Notes under the pieces: model-generated
Database searches by the model: none
Seen by the model: only the letters and a program-made list of their open reading frames with translations
What the model was told of the DNA's origin: nothing
Position numbers and translations under genes: made by a program
Shown here: positions 47,415 through 57,344 of the stretch, in pieces
Position numbering within the stretch: the first letter of the stretch is position 1
How the letters are laid out: each line of letters starts with the position of its first letter
Assembly: GCA_019359495.1 (NCBI GenBank)
Contig: JAHHHF010000072.1
Span: forward strand, 124,001 to 188,000
DNA: 64,000 nt
Direction: 5' to 3'
Origin: Goleter apudmare HA4340-LM2
GTDB taxonomy: Bacteria > Cyanobacteriota > Cyanobacteriia > Cyanobacteriales > Nostocaceae

Positions 47415-49721
47415 CTACAAGGGTAGTTTAATAGTGAAAGTAGAACCCAATCCTAAACCGGGACTGGCTACTTGAATAGTACCGCCATGTAATTCAATTA
47501 GATGTCGAGCGATCGCTAAACCCAATCCTAAACCAGCTTGTTTATGAGTGCGATCGCCTTGATAATAGCGTTCAAAAACGTGGGGTAACAACTCTGGGCT
47601 AATGCCAATACCTGTATCAATGACAGTAATTTTGGCATGAGTGCAGTCCTGTAATAGTTGCACTTCTACCTTGCCGCCGGAAGAGGTAAACTTAATAGCA
47701 TTTGAGATCAAATTCCCTAAAACTTGTAATAAGCGGTTCCAATCGCCTCTAATTGGTGGCATTGAGCGGTCAACTACAGACTTGAGATGAATATTTTTAG
47801 CGTTGGCAGACGGGTAGGCTGTTTCTATCGCCACCCCCACAATTGCAGCTAAATTGACTTGGCTAAAATCAAGTTGTAGTTTCCCCTGAATCATCCGAGA
47901 CATATTCAGCAAGTCTTCTAGGAGTGCTGATTGTGACTTGGCATTGCGTTCAATAGTTTCTAAAGCATTGTTGATACTAGCTGTATCCATTTGCCGAGTC
48001 CGTAGCAGTTGTGTCCAACCCAGAATCGCGTTGAGTGGCGATCGCAAATCATGAGATACCATCGCTACAAACTCATCTTTAGTATGATTTGCTGCCTCTG
48101 CTTCCGCGCGGGCAATTTGTTCTAACTGTAATAGCTGAGTCCGTTCAGCTTCTAATTGTTTGCGATCGTTGATATCTGTACTTGTACCAAACCACTTCAC
48201 CACATTTCCTTGCTCATCCTTGATGGGAACAGCTCGCGCTAAATACCAACGATAAATGCCATCGTGACTTCTATAGCGTATTTCTTGTTCATAAGGTTCT
48301 CCTGTCTGCAAAGCTGCTATCCATCCCTGCATAACTTGTTGAGTCTCATCTGGATGTATAACTTTTGTCCAATCTAGCCTCATCCCCTGCTCAACAGTTT
48401 GTCCAGTAAATTCACTCCATCGTCGATTAACATGCTCATATTCCCCATGAACATCACAAATCCATACAAGTTGTGGAATGGCATCAGATAGGTAGCGGTA
48501 ACGTTCCTCACTTTGGCGCAAAGCTACTTCAGCAAGTTTGCGTTGGGTAATATCAAAGGCTGTACCCACAATTTGACGAGGCGAACCGTCAGCATTTCTG
48601 GTGAAGATAGTGTCTCGACTATAAAACCACCGCCATTCACCATTGGCGTGTCGTACTCGATACTCATTTTCAAGAATTTCGCCGTCTTTAATTGAGTTAA
48701 ACTCTTGGAATAAAAGAGCAACTGAAGTTAAATCCTCTGGATGGATTAATTCTGAAAGAATTCTCCTTCCCTGAGCTTGAATTTGTTGAGGGTTATAACC
48801 AAGGAGTTGATTAACCTGACGATTTATATAAACATTTCGCTGTTCCAATAAGTCATAAACATACAAAATCCCTGGAGTCGTTTCAGCAATGCGTTCAATT
48901 AATTGTTGACTTTCCTGTAAGCGCTGCTCTGCTTGCTTTTTTTTAGTCACATCCCGCCAAGAAGCAACAAAGCCGTCTCCCATTTTGGCGATGCGAATAT
49001 CAAAGGCTTTGGTTAACTGCTGTTGACCATAAAAAGAAGTATAAACCAGTGATTCTTTGATTAAAGGTTCCCCTGTTTCTACAACTTGGCAATATTCATT
49101 AAATAAACCACTTTCTCGGTGAATAGGTAGAATTTCGCACAGCCCTTTACCCAGATGTTCCTCTGGTGTCATCTGGTTAAATTCACAAGCTGCGGCATTC
49201 ACATAATCAATGCGAAAATCTGTTATTTCACCTGTATGATTGCGAATAGCTGAGTAAATGCCAAAGCAATCCAGCATATTCTCGATAGAGGTGCGAAAAC
49301 GTTCCTCGCTGCATTGCAGTTCTTGAGAGAGTTGGGCATTTTTAATAGCTGAATGGATAGTAGAACGCAAAAGCTCTGCTGTTGTTTGTCCTTTAACTAG
49401 ATAATCTTGCACACCGCTTTTCATTGCCTGTACAGCAACAGCTTCGTTGCCATAGCCAGTTAACATAACTACAGCAGGCATCGCTCCTTTCGCTTGTTGT
49501 TGTAATTGCTCCAGAAACTCCAAACCATCTAAATCTGGTAAGAGAAAATCTAATAATATTCCATCAGGATGAAACTGCCGACATAATGCCAACGCCTCTT
49601 CTCCCAATTCTTCTTCAAGAATGGTGTAGTTGTATTCTCTATCTTGCAGAAGATAGCGGCGATAAGCTTGGCGGTCTTCAAAACAATCATCGACGATTAA
49701 AACAGTTAGGGCTGACGCCAT
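47415..49721 (-). CDS. Hybrid response regulator/PAS histidine kinase
   Basis: A 768-residue soluble protein with an N-terminal receiver (phosphoacceptor Asp58 in GILLDFLLPDLDG), three PAS/PAC units (about 140-265, 275-400, 400-530) and a HisKA domain with His557 in AMVSHDLRSPLNAILG. A HATPase domain follows (NLISNAIKFTSSGG, DTGIGISPELL, GLGLGLAIARHLIELHGG). The receiver at the N-terminus suggests it takes phosphate from a partner kinase and passes a signal to its own kinase core. It is encoded two bases after the RcpB-like regulator, so all three genes form one operon and probably one light-signalling relay. Confidence 0.93.
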   Translation of the reverse strand: MASALTVLIVDDCFEDRQAYRRYLLQDREYNYTILEEELGEEALALCRQFHPDGILLDFLLPDLDGLEFLEQLQQQAKGAMPAVVMLTGYGNEAVAVQAMKSGVQDYLVKGQTTAELLRSTIHSAIKNAQLSQELQCSEERFRTSIENMLDCFGIYSAIRNHTGEITDFRIDYVNAAACEFNQMTPEEHLGKGLCEILPIHRESGLFNEYCQVVETGEPLIKESLVYTSFYGQQQLTKAFDIRIAKMGDGFVASWRDVTKKKQAEQRLQESQQLIERIAETTPGILYVYDLLEQRNVYINRQVNQLLGYNPQQIQAQGRRILSELIHPEDLTSVALLFQEFNSIKDGEILENEYRVRHANGEWRWFYSRDTIFTRNADGSPRQIVGTAFDITQRKLAEVALRQSEERYRYLSDAIPQLVWICDVHGEYEHVNRRWSEFTGQTVEQGMRLDWTKVIHPDETQQVMQGWIAALQTGEPYEQEIRYRSHDGIYRWYLARAVPIKDEQGNVVKWFGTSTDINDRKQLEAERTQLLQLEQIARAEAEAANHTKDEFVAMVSHDLRSPLNAILGWTQLLRTRQMDTASINNALETIERNAKSQSALLEDLLNMSRMIQGKLQLDFSQVNLAAIVGVAIETAYPSANAKNIHLKSVVDRSMPPIRGDWNRLLQVLGNLISNAIKFTSSGGKVEVQLLQDCTHAKITVIDTGIGISPELLPHVFERYYQGDRTHKQAGLGLGLAIARHLIELHGGTIQVASPGLGLGSTFTIKLPL

Positions 49722-49723
49722 GA

Positions 49724-50179
49724 CTAGTTACTAACAGTATCAGGAAGAATTACAATGTCCAACCAATAATTTATGAAACTTTGAACTGTTTGTGTCAATC
49801 TATTAATGTCAATTGGTTTCAAAATATAGCTAGCCACAGAATATCGGTAACATACTTCAATATCTCTGGGGTTAGAAGAAGTAGTAAATACAACTACAGG
49901 AATATATTTCAAATCTTGATCCTGCTTAATTTGTTCTAAGACTTCCCGTCCATCAGTTCCTGGTAAATTCAAGTCCAGCAAAATAATTGCTGGGCGCGGA
50001 GCAGTTTGGGGATTGCTATAGATACCAGTGTGATAGAGAAAGTCTAAGGCTTCATCGCCATCAGTGCAGCGAAAAATAGGAGTGACTACCGCCTGTCGTC
50101 CCATAACACGACACAAAGCTTCAAAGTCTTCATCACTATCTTCAATTACCAATAAAGGTTGGGCAAAATTATTAATCAT
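49724..50179 (-). CDS. rcpB: Response regulator of the phytochrome (RcpB-like)
   Basis: A 151-residue single-domain receiver. The acidic pocket is [10 protein letters not shown], the phosphoacceptor is Asp69 in [12 protein letters not shown], and the Lys is in ILKPID. No output domain follows. Its start overlaps the phytochrome stop by four bases. Rcp1-type regulators are encoded next to cyanobacterial phytochromes and accept phosphate from them. The symbol is given by analogy with the CphB/RcpB pair, on the basis of the partner phytochrome. Confidence 0.88.
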   Translation of the reverse strand: MINNFAQPLLVIEDSDEDFEALCRVMGRQAVVTPIFRCTDGDEALDFLYHTGIYSNPQTAPRPAIILLDLNLPGTDGREVLEQIKQDQDLKYIPVVVFTTSSNPRDIEVCYRYSVASYILKPIDINRLTQTVQSFINYWLDIVILPDTVSN

Positions 50180-52443
50180 GCTTTTAGCTCACCTCCCTGC
50201 AATGTGAAATAAAATGTACTACCTTCACCATAGTTAGACTCTACCCAAATTGTACCGCCATGTCGTTCAACAATTTTTTTGGCAATGGTTAAGCCTGCTC
50301 CTGTACCACCACCATATTTGGTAGGCCCATGTAATCGTTTAAAAATCCGGAAAATTGCTGCAAAATGTTTGTCTCGAATGCCAATACCGTTGTCTCGCAC
50401 GTAGAATTTAGTAGGTAAAGATAGATAATCAACATAGCCAATTTCAATCCATTTTTCGGCTTTGTCGTTGTATTTAATGGCGTTAGCTATGAGATTGTTG
50501 AAAACTTCGGCGAGTTGGACGCGATCGCAATACACTGTTGGTAGCGGTCGAGGAATGCGGATTTCTACACCTGTTTCTTCAATGCGGGCGCTTAAGAGTT
50601 CTAAAATACTGCCAACAACAATATTGAGGTCAGTATACTGCATGGAGAGATCCATCCTACCCAACCGGGAAAAATGGAGCAGGGAATCAATCAAATCCTC
50701 CATTCGTTGTGTGAGCCGAATCAGGGTGTTGAGTTTAGCTTTACCTTCTGCGTTTAAGGCGTCGCTGTAGTCTTCAATCAGGAAATTAGAGTAATTGTGG
50801 ATACCACGTAGAGGTTCTTTTAAGTCATGGGATGCAATATAGGCGAAAGCATCTAATTCTTTATTGCTGCGTTCTAGTTCAATATTCAGCTGTGCTAACT
50901 CATCTGCTTTCCGTAGCACTACGGTAATAATTGCACCCTTTAACTCCAGTGCAGCAGCCACCTCACAGGGTTTCCAGGGTAGAGATTGCGATCTCACTGT
51001 TTCTTTCCAGAGAGCAAAAGACTTGCGGGGTGATAAGCGTAATTCGCCATTTTCTGAAACTTCTACAGGTTTATGGGGGTTTCCTCCCCAATCTACAGTT
51101 TGTACCACCTCTGGACGAAACCACAAAACATAAATTTGCTGAGTTTTAGAAATCGAAAGTACTATCAAACCGCTAGCAATATCTCGAAATTTTTCGGCTG
51201 CTGGATAAGCCTTGGATAAGGCATCAGTATAAAAAATATTTTCCTGGACATTTTCATTTATCCATTCTAGTAAATGTTCGATATCTTGTTTTTGTGGTGT
51301 GTCACCAACAGTAAAATGCTCCCCATGAAAACAGACAGCAGATCCTTGAGCATTAACTAGATTAAGTATATTTGGCTCGTTTTTAATCAAGGCATCAATA
51401 AAGTTCTTTTCAGCAGACATATACTCTACTAACTTTGACTGCACAGACTTTAATTGCATTTTGTATACAATATCTTCGTTGTCTTCTTTTGCAGCTAGTT
51501 CTAGAGAGGTCATTTGCCCTAAAAATTCACAAGCATTACGAATTTCGTAGGGAATGTATTTAGGCGTTTGATGATGGCAAGCAATTAATCCCCATAATTT
51601 TTTATTTTTCATCAGAGAAATCGACATTGATGCTGTCACGCCCATATTATGCAGATATTCAATGTGTAAAGGCGAGACACTCCGCAAGACCGACCCACTT
51701 AAATCTAAGGGCTGACCAGTCACAGGATTATTCACTGGCACAATTGACGCAGGTTGATAATTAATATCTGTTATCAGTCTCAGCCAGTTTTTGCTGTAAA
51801 GGTCTCTAGCTTGTTGAGGAATATCGGATGCTGGGTAGTTTCGATCTAAATAAGATGCCAGATATTCTAGTTTTTCTTCCGCAATAACTACGCCATGCCA
51901 ATTTTCATCAAAGCGATAGATCATTACTCGGTCAAAACCACTAATTTTTCTCACTTCCTTAACAAGATTTTGACTGAGTTCTTTAACGGTTGATGCATCT
52001 TGTATTTTAGATATAGACTGTTTTAATAAATGATAAAAGTGAAAAAATGCATGACTTTTTTCGGTAAAATTTGGCTCTAGCTCAAGAATAAAAATGCCAT
52101 TTGAGCGATGAATTATCCCATCAAAACGGATATTCGTATTGCCAATTTTAATCACAAATTCAATGGGATTGATAAACTGTAGTTCTTCTTGGGAACAACT
52201 ATCTTTTAAAAAGTTGAAATGTTCGCTATCAAGTAACCTACTCACAGGTTGATTTAACAATTCTTGAGGATACAGACCAAAAAACTGAAATGTATTATCG
52301 CTAATTTGGATAATAGTTAGCTCTGGTTCTTTTAAGACTAACAGAACTCCATGAGGCTGAATAGCACCAGGAATATGAATCATTTCTTTGTCGCAATTAC
52401 TGAGGTCAACCTGGAATGGGGTAGGAAGTTCGTTGTTGTTCAT
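50176..52443 (-). CDS. cphB: CphB-type phytochrome histidine kinase
   Basis: A 755-residue photoreceptor: PAS, GAF, PHY, HisKA (His539 in [12 protein letters not shown]) and HATPase. Cys17 in [18 protein letters not shown] is the bacteriophytochrome-type attachment cysteine. In the GAF domain the Cph1-type cysteine is replaced by Leu259 ([14 protein letters not shown]). This combination defines CphB-like phytochromes, which bind biliverdin through the N-terminal cysteine. PASDIP is at residues 204-209, and the PHY tongue has PRKSF. It heads the operon with the RcpB-like regulator and the hybrid kinase. Confidence 0.93.
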   Translation of the reverse strand: MNNNELPTPFQVDLSNCDKEMIHIPGAIQPHGVLLVLKEPELTIIQISDNTFQFFGLYPQELLNQPVSRLLDSEHFNFLKDSCSQEELQFINPIEFVIKIGNTNIRFDGIIHRSNGIFILELEPNFTEKSHAFFHFYHLLKQSISKIQDASTVKELSQNLVKEVRKISGFDRVMIYRFDENWHGVVIAEEKLEYLASYLDRNYPASDIPQQARDLYSKNWLRLITDINYQPASIVPVNNPVTGQPLDLSGSVLRSVSPLHIEYLHNMGVTASMSISLMKNKKLWGLIACHHQTPKYIPYEIRNACEFLGQMTSLELAAKEDNEDIVYKMQLKSVQSKLVEYMSAEKNFIDALIKNEPNILNLVNAQGSAVCFHGEHFTVGDTPQKQDIEHLLEWINENVQENIFYTDALSKAYPAAEKFRDIASGLIVLSISKTQQIYVLWFRPEVVQTVDWGGNPHKPVEVSENGELRLSPRKSFALWKETVRSQSLPWKPCEVAAALELKGAIITVVLRKADELAQLNIELERSNKELDAFAYIASHDLKEPLRGIHNYSNFLIEDYSDALNAEGKAKLNTLIRLTQRMEDLIDSLLHFSRLGRMDLSMQYTDLNIVVGSILELLSARIEETGVEIRIPRPLPTVYCDRVQLAEVFNNLIANAIKYNDKAEKWIEIGYVDYLSLPTKFYVRDNGIGIRDKHFAAIFRIFKRLHGPTKYGGGTGAGLTIAKKIVERHGGTIWVESNYGEGSTFYFTLQGGELKA

Positions 52444-52799
52444 ATTTCAGTCCCCAATGATCAAAGTGGGCGCGATATGTTTTACCCATTAGTTGTTTAG
52501 ATTAGTTTATACAAACTTTTCTTCTGTTCAATTAAATGTTCTTGTTAACTAGAGGCTATTTGTGACATGCCTATTTAAGTATTGGAAAAATTATCAAGAT
52601 TTAGGAAAATTTCGGTGAGTAGGAATTACAAATGCTATTCTAAACTACTAAATCAGTGAATTTATTTTGGCAGTTAAGAATTGACGCGATCGCAGTAAAA
52701 TTACCATTAGTATGGTTACGAAAGAGCAAACAAGAAGCTTTTTCGAGAAAATTCTTGATATTTCTCAACTTTTAGTTGGTCTAGCCCAATGGAGACTGT
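52444..52799. other. Divergent intergenic region between cphB and a response regulator
   Basis: These 356 bases separate divergent signalling genes and should hold both promoters. It includes one HIP1-like site near 52686. No clear binding motif was recognised. A short frame running into the response regulator gene is only a shadow. Confidence 0.5.
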
Positions 52800-53204
52800 A
52801 TGCAACCTCTTCTCCCGCTTGTAGGCTTAAGCATCCTCGTGGTGGACGATGACGATGACAGCCGCTTTTATATTTCTACGGTCTTGGAAGCAGATGGCGC
52901 AACTGTCAAGGCAGTTGCATCAGCTGCAATGGCGCTAGAAGTGTTACCCGACTTGCAGCCCGATGTTTTGATTTGTGACATTGCTATGCCTGATGAAGAT
53001 GGCTATGCTCTGATTCGTAAGGTGCGTACATTAAAACCAGAACAAGGTGGAAGAATCCTTGCTGTTGCCTTAACTGCTTATGCTGACAGTGAAGATCGTA
53101 TCCAAGCCTTAGAAGCTGGTTTTCAAACTCACGTAGGCAAACCAGTTGAACCAGAAAAACTAGTGGCGATCATAGCAAACCTGGTTGCTCATTATCGGCA
53201 ATAG
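52800..53204 (+). CDS. Single-domain response regulator
   Basis: A 134-residue receiver. The acidic cluster is LVVDDDDDSRFYI, the phosphoacceptor is Asp60 in LICDIAMPDEDGY, the Thr is in VALTAYA and the Lys is in HVGKPVEPEKL. Such CheY-like receivers with this sequence type often lie at the end of hybrid kinases, so it may be a detached receiver. GGAG is five bases before ATG. It is divergent from cphB, so it may join the same signalling circuit; that is inference. Confidence 0.88.
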   Translation: MQPLLPLVGLSILVVDDDDDSRFYISTVLEADGATVKAVASAAMALEVLPDLQPDVLICDIAMPDEDGYALIRKVRTLKPEQGGRILAVALTAYADSEDRIQALEAGFQTHVGKPVEPEKLVAIIANLVAHYRQ

Positions 53205-53236
53205 AGCATAAGGAAAAACACTCTTGACCCTTGTAC

Positions 53237-53257
53237 AGACGTTGCACTGCAACGTCT
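53237..53257. repeat. Dispersed palindrome (AGACGTTGCA/TGCAACGTCT)
   Basis: Second copy of the palindrome family at 3206-3234; no T-run follows. Confidence 0.7.
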
Positions 53258-53271
53258 CCTCAAATGACAAT

Positions 53272-53553
53272 TCAGACTTCAAAGCTAATTTTTTCTGACT
53301 TGTATGCTGGTGGCTCAATGTGAATTACGATCCTGACAGGGTTGTAACGTGCTTCTAATCGTCTCTCTACTTCTTCAGTGATGCGGTGAGCGGTTTCTAC
53401 GTCTGCTGCATCGACGATGAGGTGCATCTCCATAAAAACTTGGCGACCAAGAACACCACGAGAAGCAATATCATGGCAGTTAATCACCCCAGGAACAGAA
53501 GTAGCGATCGCTAACCATTCATGAGCAAAAAGATCACCGACTCCTTGAATAAT
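53272..53553 (-). pseudogene. Truncated cation diffusion facilitator (C-terminal domain remnant)
   Basis: The open frame begins right after an in-frame TAA at 53554-53556 and reads IIQGVGDLFAHEWLAI, SVPGVINCHDIASRGVLGRQ and VFMEMHLIVDAADVETAHRITEEVERRLEA, ending with a normal stop. This is the cytoplasmic metal-binding dimerisation domain of a CDF-family efflux protein. The six-helix transporter part that should come before it is missing. A GTG at 53487 could start a 71-residue peptide, but the conserved region extends upstream of it, so I call it a 5'-truncated gene. Confidence 0.75.
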
Positions 53554-53822
53554 TTAGTGCTATGAAGTTGGTGATTTCAGCGCAAGTTACGCCAACACAA
53601 ATCAGATTGCTATATCTACCGACATACTTCCACCTTGATCAGCATGATTGTCTCAGATATGAGATATTACCGCCCACACTCCGCGTAATTTATATACTTT
53701 TTACATTTTCTCATTGTTTTTCTTTTTGGTTGAGATACTTCTGTCTTCAGTAGGGTTAAACCGCGTATGTAACTTTGATACTGTTGATTGTGACATTAAT
53801 GAAATAGCAAAGGGAATTTGTA

Positions 53823-54314
53823 ATGACATACACTCAAACAGGAGATCCAACTATTCGTGAATATGTCCAATCATGGCAAAAGTTAGATGTAGCCCAACAG
53901 CTGGCATTATTCTGGTTCATTTACACAGAAATGGGTAAGGCGATTACACCAGCAGCCCCTGGTGCTAGTACTGTTTCTCCAGAAATTGCCGAAGGTTTGT
54001 TCAATCAAGTTAAAGAATTAACTCACGAGCAGCAACTGCAAGTTCAACGAGATCTAATTAATCAGGCGGATACTCAAATTTCTCGTGAATATGGCTCTTT
54101 GGGTGATACAACAAAGCTACTATTTTGGTATCGGTTAGCTCAAGGGATGGAAAATAGTACTATTATTCCCCTACCTTCTGATTATCGACTATCTTCAGAA
54201 GCCGAAGCACTGTTTAACAAAATTAAGGCATTACCTTTTCAGCAGCAAATTACTCTTTTCCGTGATTATGTTTCGCCTATGGGCGCTACAGCAAAAGCAG
54301 GTGCCGGAATTTAA
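53823..54314 (+). CDS. Helical carotenoid protein (OCP N-terminal-domain-like) 1
   Basis: A 163-residue all-helical protein equal to the N-terminal domain of orange carotenoid protein. Recognisable segments are VQSWQKLDVAQQLALFWFIYTEMGKAITPAAPGAS and GDTTKLLFWYRLAQGMENSTIIPLPSDYRLSSEA. The C-terminal ketocarotenoid-sensing domain of OCP is absent, so it is a stand-alone carotenoid-binding HCP used for quenching or carotenoid transfer. AAGGGA lies shortly before the ATG. A second HCP gene follows. Confidence 0.9.
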   Translation: MTYTQTGDPTIREYVQSWQKLDVAQQLALFWFIYTEMGKAITPAAPGASTVSPEIAEGLFNQVKELTHEQQLQVQRDLINQADTQISREYGSLGDTTKLLFWYRLAQGMENSTIIPLPSDYRLSSEAEALFNKIKALPFQQQITLFRDYVSPMGATAKAGAGI

Positions 54315-54787
54315 AATTAGTCAGAGATAAGTTACTTTTTTCGTAGAGTTACAAGCTCTACGAAAATTAATTCAAATTTTCTTATAACTGTTACGCTGTG
54401 CGACAACACACCCTACATGTGCTTCTTGTGAAAAAAGGTAAAAACAAGTTGGAAATTACTAATGAATACAGAGTAAAAAATAAATTTTTACTCTGTGTCT
54501 ACCTAGGTTAATTATTCAAGTAGATGCACCCTAAATAAATATGACGCCCTTTGTTTATATTCAACAATTTAAATGGCTTGATTATTAATTCCATCTGTCT
54601 TTTGACTGGTTTAAATTTCTATATACTTACAGTAATATTCTATCTTTTTACAGTGTGTCCACCATTTGCAACTTTATAACCTAAATCTAAGCATTGGTAA
54701 GGGTGATACCAATACACAATTCAAAATAGCATGAGCGCTAATGCAGCTTGATAAATTAGTGTTTTTACTGAAGCAAGTCTTGTAAAT
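54315..54787. other. Intergenic region between two HCP genes
   Basis: No gene is supported in these 473 bases. The region is AT-rich, and no terminator with a T-run was identified. It probably holds a promoter for the second HCP gene. Confidence 0.5.
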
Positions 54788-54799
54788 TTGGAGATTTTT

Positions 54800-55309
54800 A
54801 TGACTTCTAAAAATATTGATTCTTTGGTTCAAACAGTTTCAGCTTTTCAAGATTTAGATGTAGACGATAAACTGGCAGTACTGGGGTTAACTTATGAGCA
54901 GATAGCCGATGAAATACCTGCTAATCTTACTGATACCTCACTAACAGCAAATACAGCAGATTTGGTAGCACAAATTCAGCAGATATCTCCAGAAGAACAA
55001 TTGTATGCGCTGCAGGAATTGATATTAGCAAAAGACAGTAATCGAGATGAAGTGATACTTGATCCTCACCCCACGAAAGCGGCGATCGCACTAGCCCAAG
55101 GTGGAACTACAATTCCCACAGGCAGGTATGGTGAGTTGAACTCTGAAGAAAAGTTGGCTTTTTGGTATCTTTTAGGAGAAAGATTAGGAAGCGTAGTTAT
55201 TGGTATACCACGAGACTACAGCCCCTCTGAGCCAGCAAAAGAGGTAATTAACTCGCTCGAATTGTTAAATATTCAGGATTTAGTGCATTTCTTCAAGCAG
55301 GTTCTCTAA
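54800..55309 (+). CDS. Helical carotenoid protein (OCP N-terminal-domain-like) 2
   Basis: A 169-residue OCP-NTD-like protein, clearly different from its neighbour: VQTVSAFQDLDVDDKLAVLGLTYEQIADEI in the first half and LNSEEKLAFWYLLGERLGSVVIGIPRDYSPSEPA in the second. The two halves have the pseudo-repeat of the OCP NTD. The ATG at 54800 has GGAG six bases upstream; a TTG at 54788 would add four residues. A separate HCP subclass from the first gene is likely, so the two may differ in carotenoid preference or in quenching. Confidence 0.86.
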   Translation: MTSKNIDSLVQTVSAFQDLDVDDKLAVLGLTYEQIADEIPANLTDTSLTANTADLVAQIQQISPEEQLYALQELILAKDSNRDEVILDPHPTKAAIALAQGGTTIPTGRYGELNSEEKLAFWYLLGERLGSVVIGIPRDYSPSEPAKEVINSLELLNIQDLVHFFKQVL

Positions 55310-55313
55310 GAAA

Positions 55314-55391
55314 TGGGGCATGGGGGCAGCCCTGCGTTCGGTCGCCAGACTTGTAGCAATTGGTGTCATGGAGCATGGGGTATGGGGAATG
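55314..55391. repeat. Dispersed repeat GCAGCCCTGCGTTCGGTCGCC...GGTGTCATGGAGCATG
   Basis: Third copy of the family at 26831-26937 and 34380-34470, between the second HCP gene and shc. Confidence 0.65.
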
Positions 55392-55424
55392 TAAAATAAG
55401 CACTCCCTTTGCCTTCCACTCTCC

Positions 55425-57344
55425 CTAATCTCTATTCCCTAATGTCAGTCGATAGCGACTGAGGGCTATTAGGGGAAAGTATTGTTGATACATGTGATAT
55501 TTCAGATAAAAATGGCCGGGGAAGCCCGTACCTGTAAAGTATGCTTCGTACCAAGTACCATCTGGTTTTTGAGTGTTCAGCAGGTAGCTGATTCCCTGTT
55601 CAATGGTGTTCTGAGCAAATTCGCCTGTGGCTTCACCAGCTGCTATTAGCCCAATTAAGGCCCAAGCGGTTTGAGATGCTGTACTAGTTCCTTGTCCTTT
55701 AAGACTGGGGTCATCGTAGCTGCGGCAAGTTTCACCCCAACCACCATCTGGGTTTTGACAGCTAACTAACCAAGCTACACCGCGTTGGATACTGAGTTGA
55801 TGTTTTTGGGGTTCAATGAGCGCTAAGGCTGAGAGAACGCCACTAGTGCCATAGATATAATTGACACCCCAACGACCAAACCAACAGCCTGCGGATTCTT
55901 GCTCATCTGTAATATAAGCGATCGCTCTGGCTAAATTCTCAGGTGCAATAGACAGGTTGCATTCCCCCAGCATTTCTAGCACCCTGGCGGTGACATCGGC
56001 TGTGTTGGGGTCAATCATGGCTTTGAGGTCGCCGTAGGGTATGGCGTTGAGCCAATCTTGATCGTTGTCGATATCAAAAGCTGCCCAACCGCCTGGTTGA
56101 CATTGCATTGATGCCATCCAGTTTACAGCACGAGCGATCGCCTCCTGCTTTAATTTTTCATTGGGGAGTTTTGCTTGATTTAGTGCCATGACAACCACCG
56201 CCGAGTCGTCTACATCAGGATAAAAGCGGTTATCAAACTCAAAAGCCCAAGCCCCTGGTTTACCTTGACGATTTTTGACCGCCCAATCACCGTAGTCAAG
56301 AATTTGCTTGTCTAATAACCATTCTCCGGCCTTGACTATGGCGGGATGATCTGGTTTCAAGCCAGAGTCTATTAATGCACGGATTGCCCAAGCCGTATCC
56401 CAAACCGGGGAAACACAAGGTTGCACGCAGTAAGTATCTGCGGTTTCAATGGCAAAGTTATCAACTGCCTTAAGTCCTCGTTCCACAATTGGGTCTGATG
56501 GTTTGTAATCTAAGCAACGCAAAGCCAAGAGGGAATTGAGCATTGCAGGGACAATACCACCCCAATCGCCTGTAGCTTCTTGCCGTTCTAGAATCCACTT
56601 TTCGGCGGCTTTGATACCTTCTTCGCGGAAGGGTACTAAATTGAGGCTTTCTGCCAGCTTAAATCCCTGATCAAGGGTGATGAATAAATCTGTCCAATCA
56701 CCATTGCGGGGTAACTCAAACTGAGCTTGTTCAATACCTTCTGTATAGAGTTCATCTAAGTTGATCGTAGGGTCAGTAATAAAAACAGGTTTCCGATCCA
56801 GGACAATTAGTAGGGGGACTGTACTGGAACGTGCCCAACTGGACATTTCGTAAATATTAACCGGGAAAGTAGAGGGTAAGAGCATTACCCAGGGCGGTAG
56901 TGAAGGTAAACCGCGCCAATCGTAACAGCCAATCAAGGCGAGGTGTAATTTAGTAAAGATGCGAGTTTTGCTAATACCACCCCGTTGCAGAATAAAATCT
57001 TGAGCCTGTAGCATTGCTGGATCATTAGCCGGCACACCCAGCAGCCTCAAGGCCATGTAAGCTTCTACAGAAGTACTGATTTCCCCTCCATCGCCATAAA
57101 ACAGTTCCCAACCTCCATGTTGTCGTTGTTGTTGTCGGAGGTAAGTTTCAACTTTATGCAGGGGTCTGGTGGCGTCTGTCCCCCAAATTTTATGTAGCAG
57201 GACAGCTTCAGCAGTGATGGTGACATTAGATTCTAACTCTGCCCACCAGTAACCTGTAGGATTTTGAATTGAAAGCAGATATTCTTGACTAGCGGCGATC
57301 GCTGTTGTAACTTGATTGAGAATAACCCCGTCTTGCGTTTGCAT
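55425..57344 (-). CDS. shc: Squalene-hopene cyclase
   Basis: A 639-residue triterpene cyclase that turns squalene into hopene at the membrane. The protonating acid motif is Asp377-Val-Asp-Asp380 (YPDVDDSAVVV), and several QW repeats are visible (e.g. QNPDGGWGE, QCQPGGWAAFD). I placed the start at ATG 57344: GGGGAG lies seven to eight bases upstream and 639 residues is normal for the family. The frame is open 91 codons further upstream, but those codons are repeat-derived (57440-57643). It opens the hopanoid gene group, divergent from hpnB. Confidence 0.93.
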   Translation of the reverse strand: MQTQDGVILNQVTTAIAASQEYLLSIQNPTGYWWAELESNVTITAEAVLLHKIWGTDATRPLHKVETYLRQQQRQHGGWELFYGDGGEISTSVEAYMALRLLGVPANDPAMLQAQDFILQRGGISKTRIFTKLHLALIGCYDWRGLPSLPPWVMLLPSTFPVNIYEMSSWARSSTVPLLIVLDRKPVFITDPTINLDELYTEGIEQAQFELPRNGDWTDLFITLDQGFKLAESLNLVPFREEGIKAAEKWILERQEATGDWGGIVPAMLNSLLALRCLDYKPSDPIVERGLKAVDNFAIETADTYCVQPCVSPVWDTAWAIRALIDSGLKPDHPAIVKAGEWLLDKQILDYGDWAVKNRQGKPGAWAFEFDNRFYPDVDDSAVVVMALNQAKLPNEKLKQEAIARAVNWMASMQCQPGGWAAFDIDNDQDWLNAIPYGDLKAMIDPNTADVTARVLEMLGECNLSIAPENLARAIAYITDEQESAGCWFGRWGVNYIYGTSGVLSALALIEPQKHQLSIQRGVAWLVSCQNPDGGWGETCRSYDDPSLKGQGTSTASQTAWALIGLIAAGEATGEFAQNTIEQGISYLLNTQKPDGTWYEAYFTGTGFPGHFYLKYHMYQQYFPLIALSRYRLTLGNRD

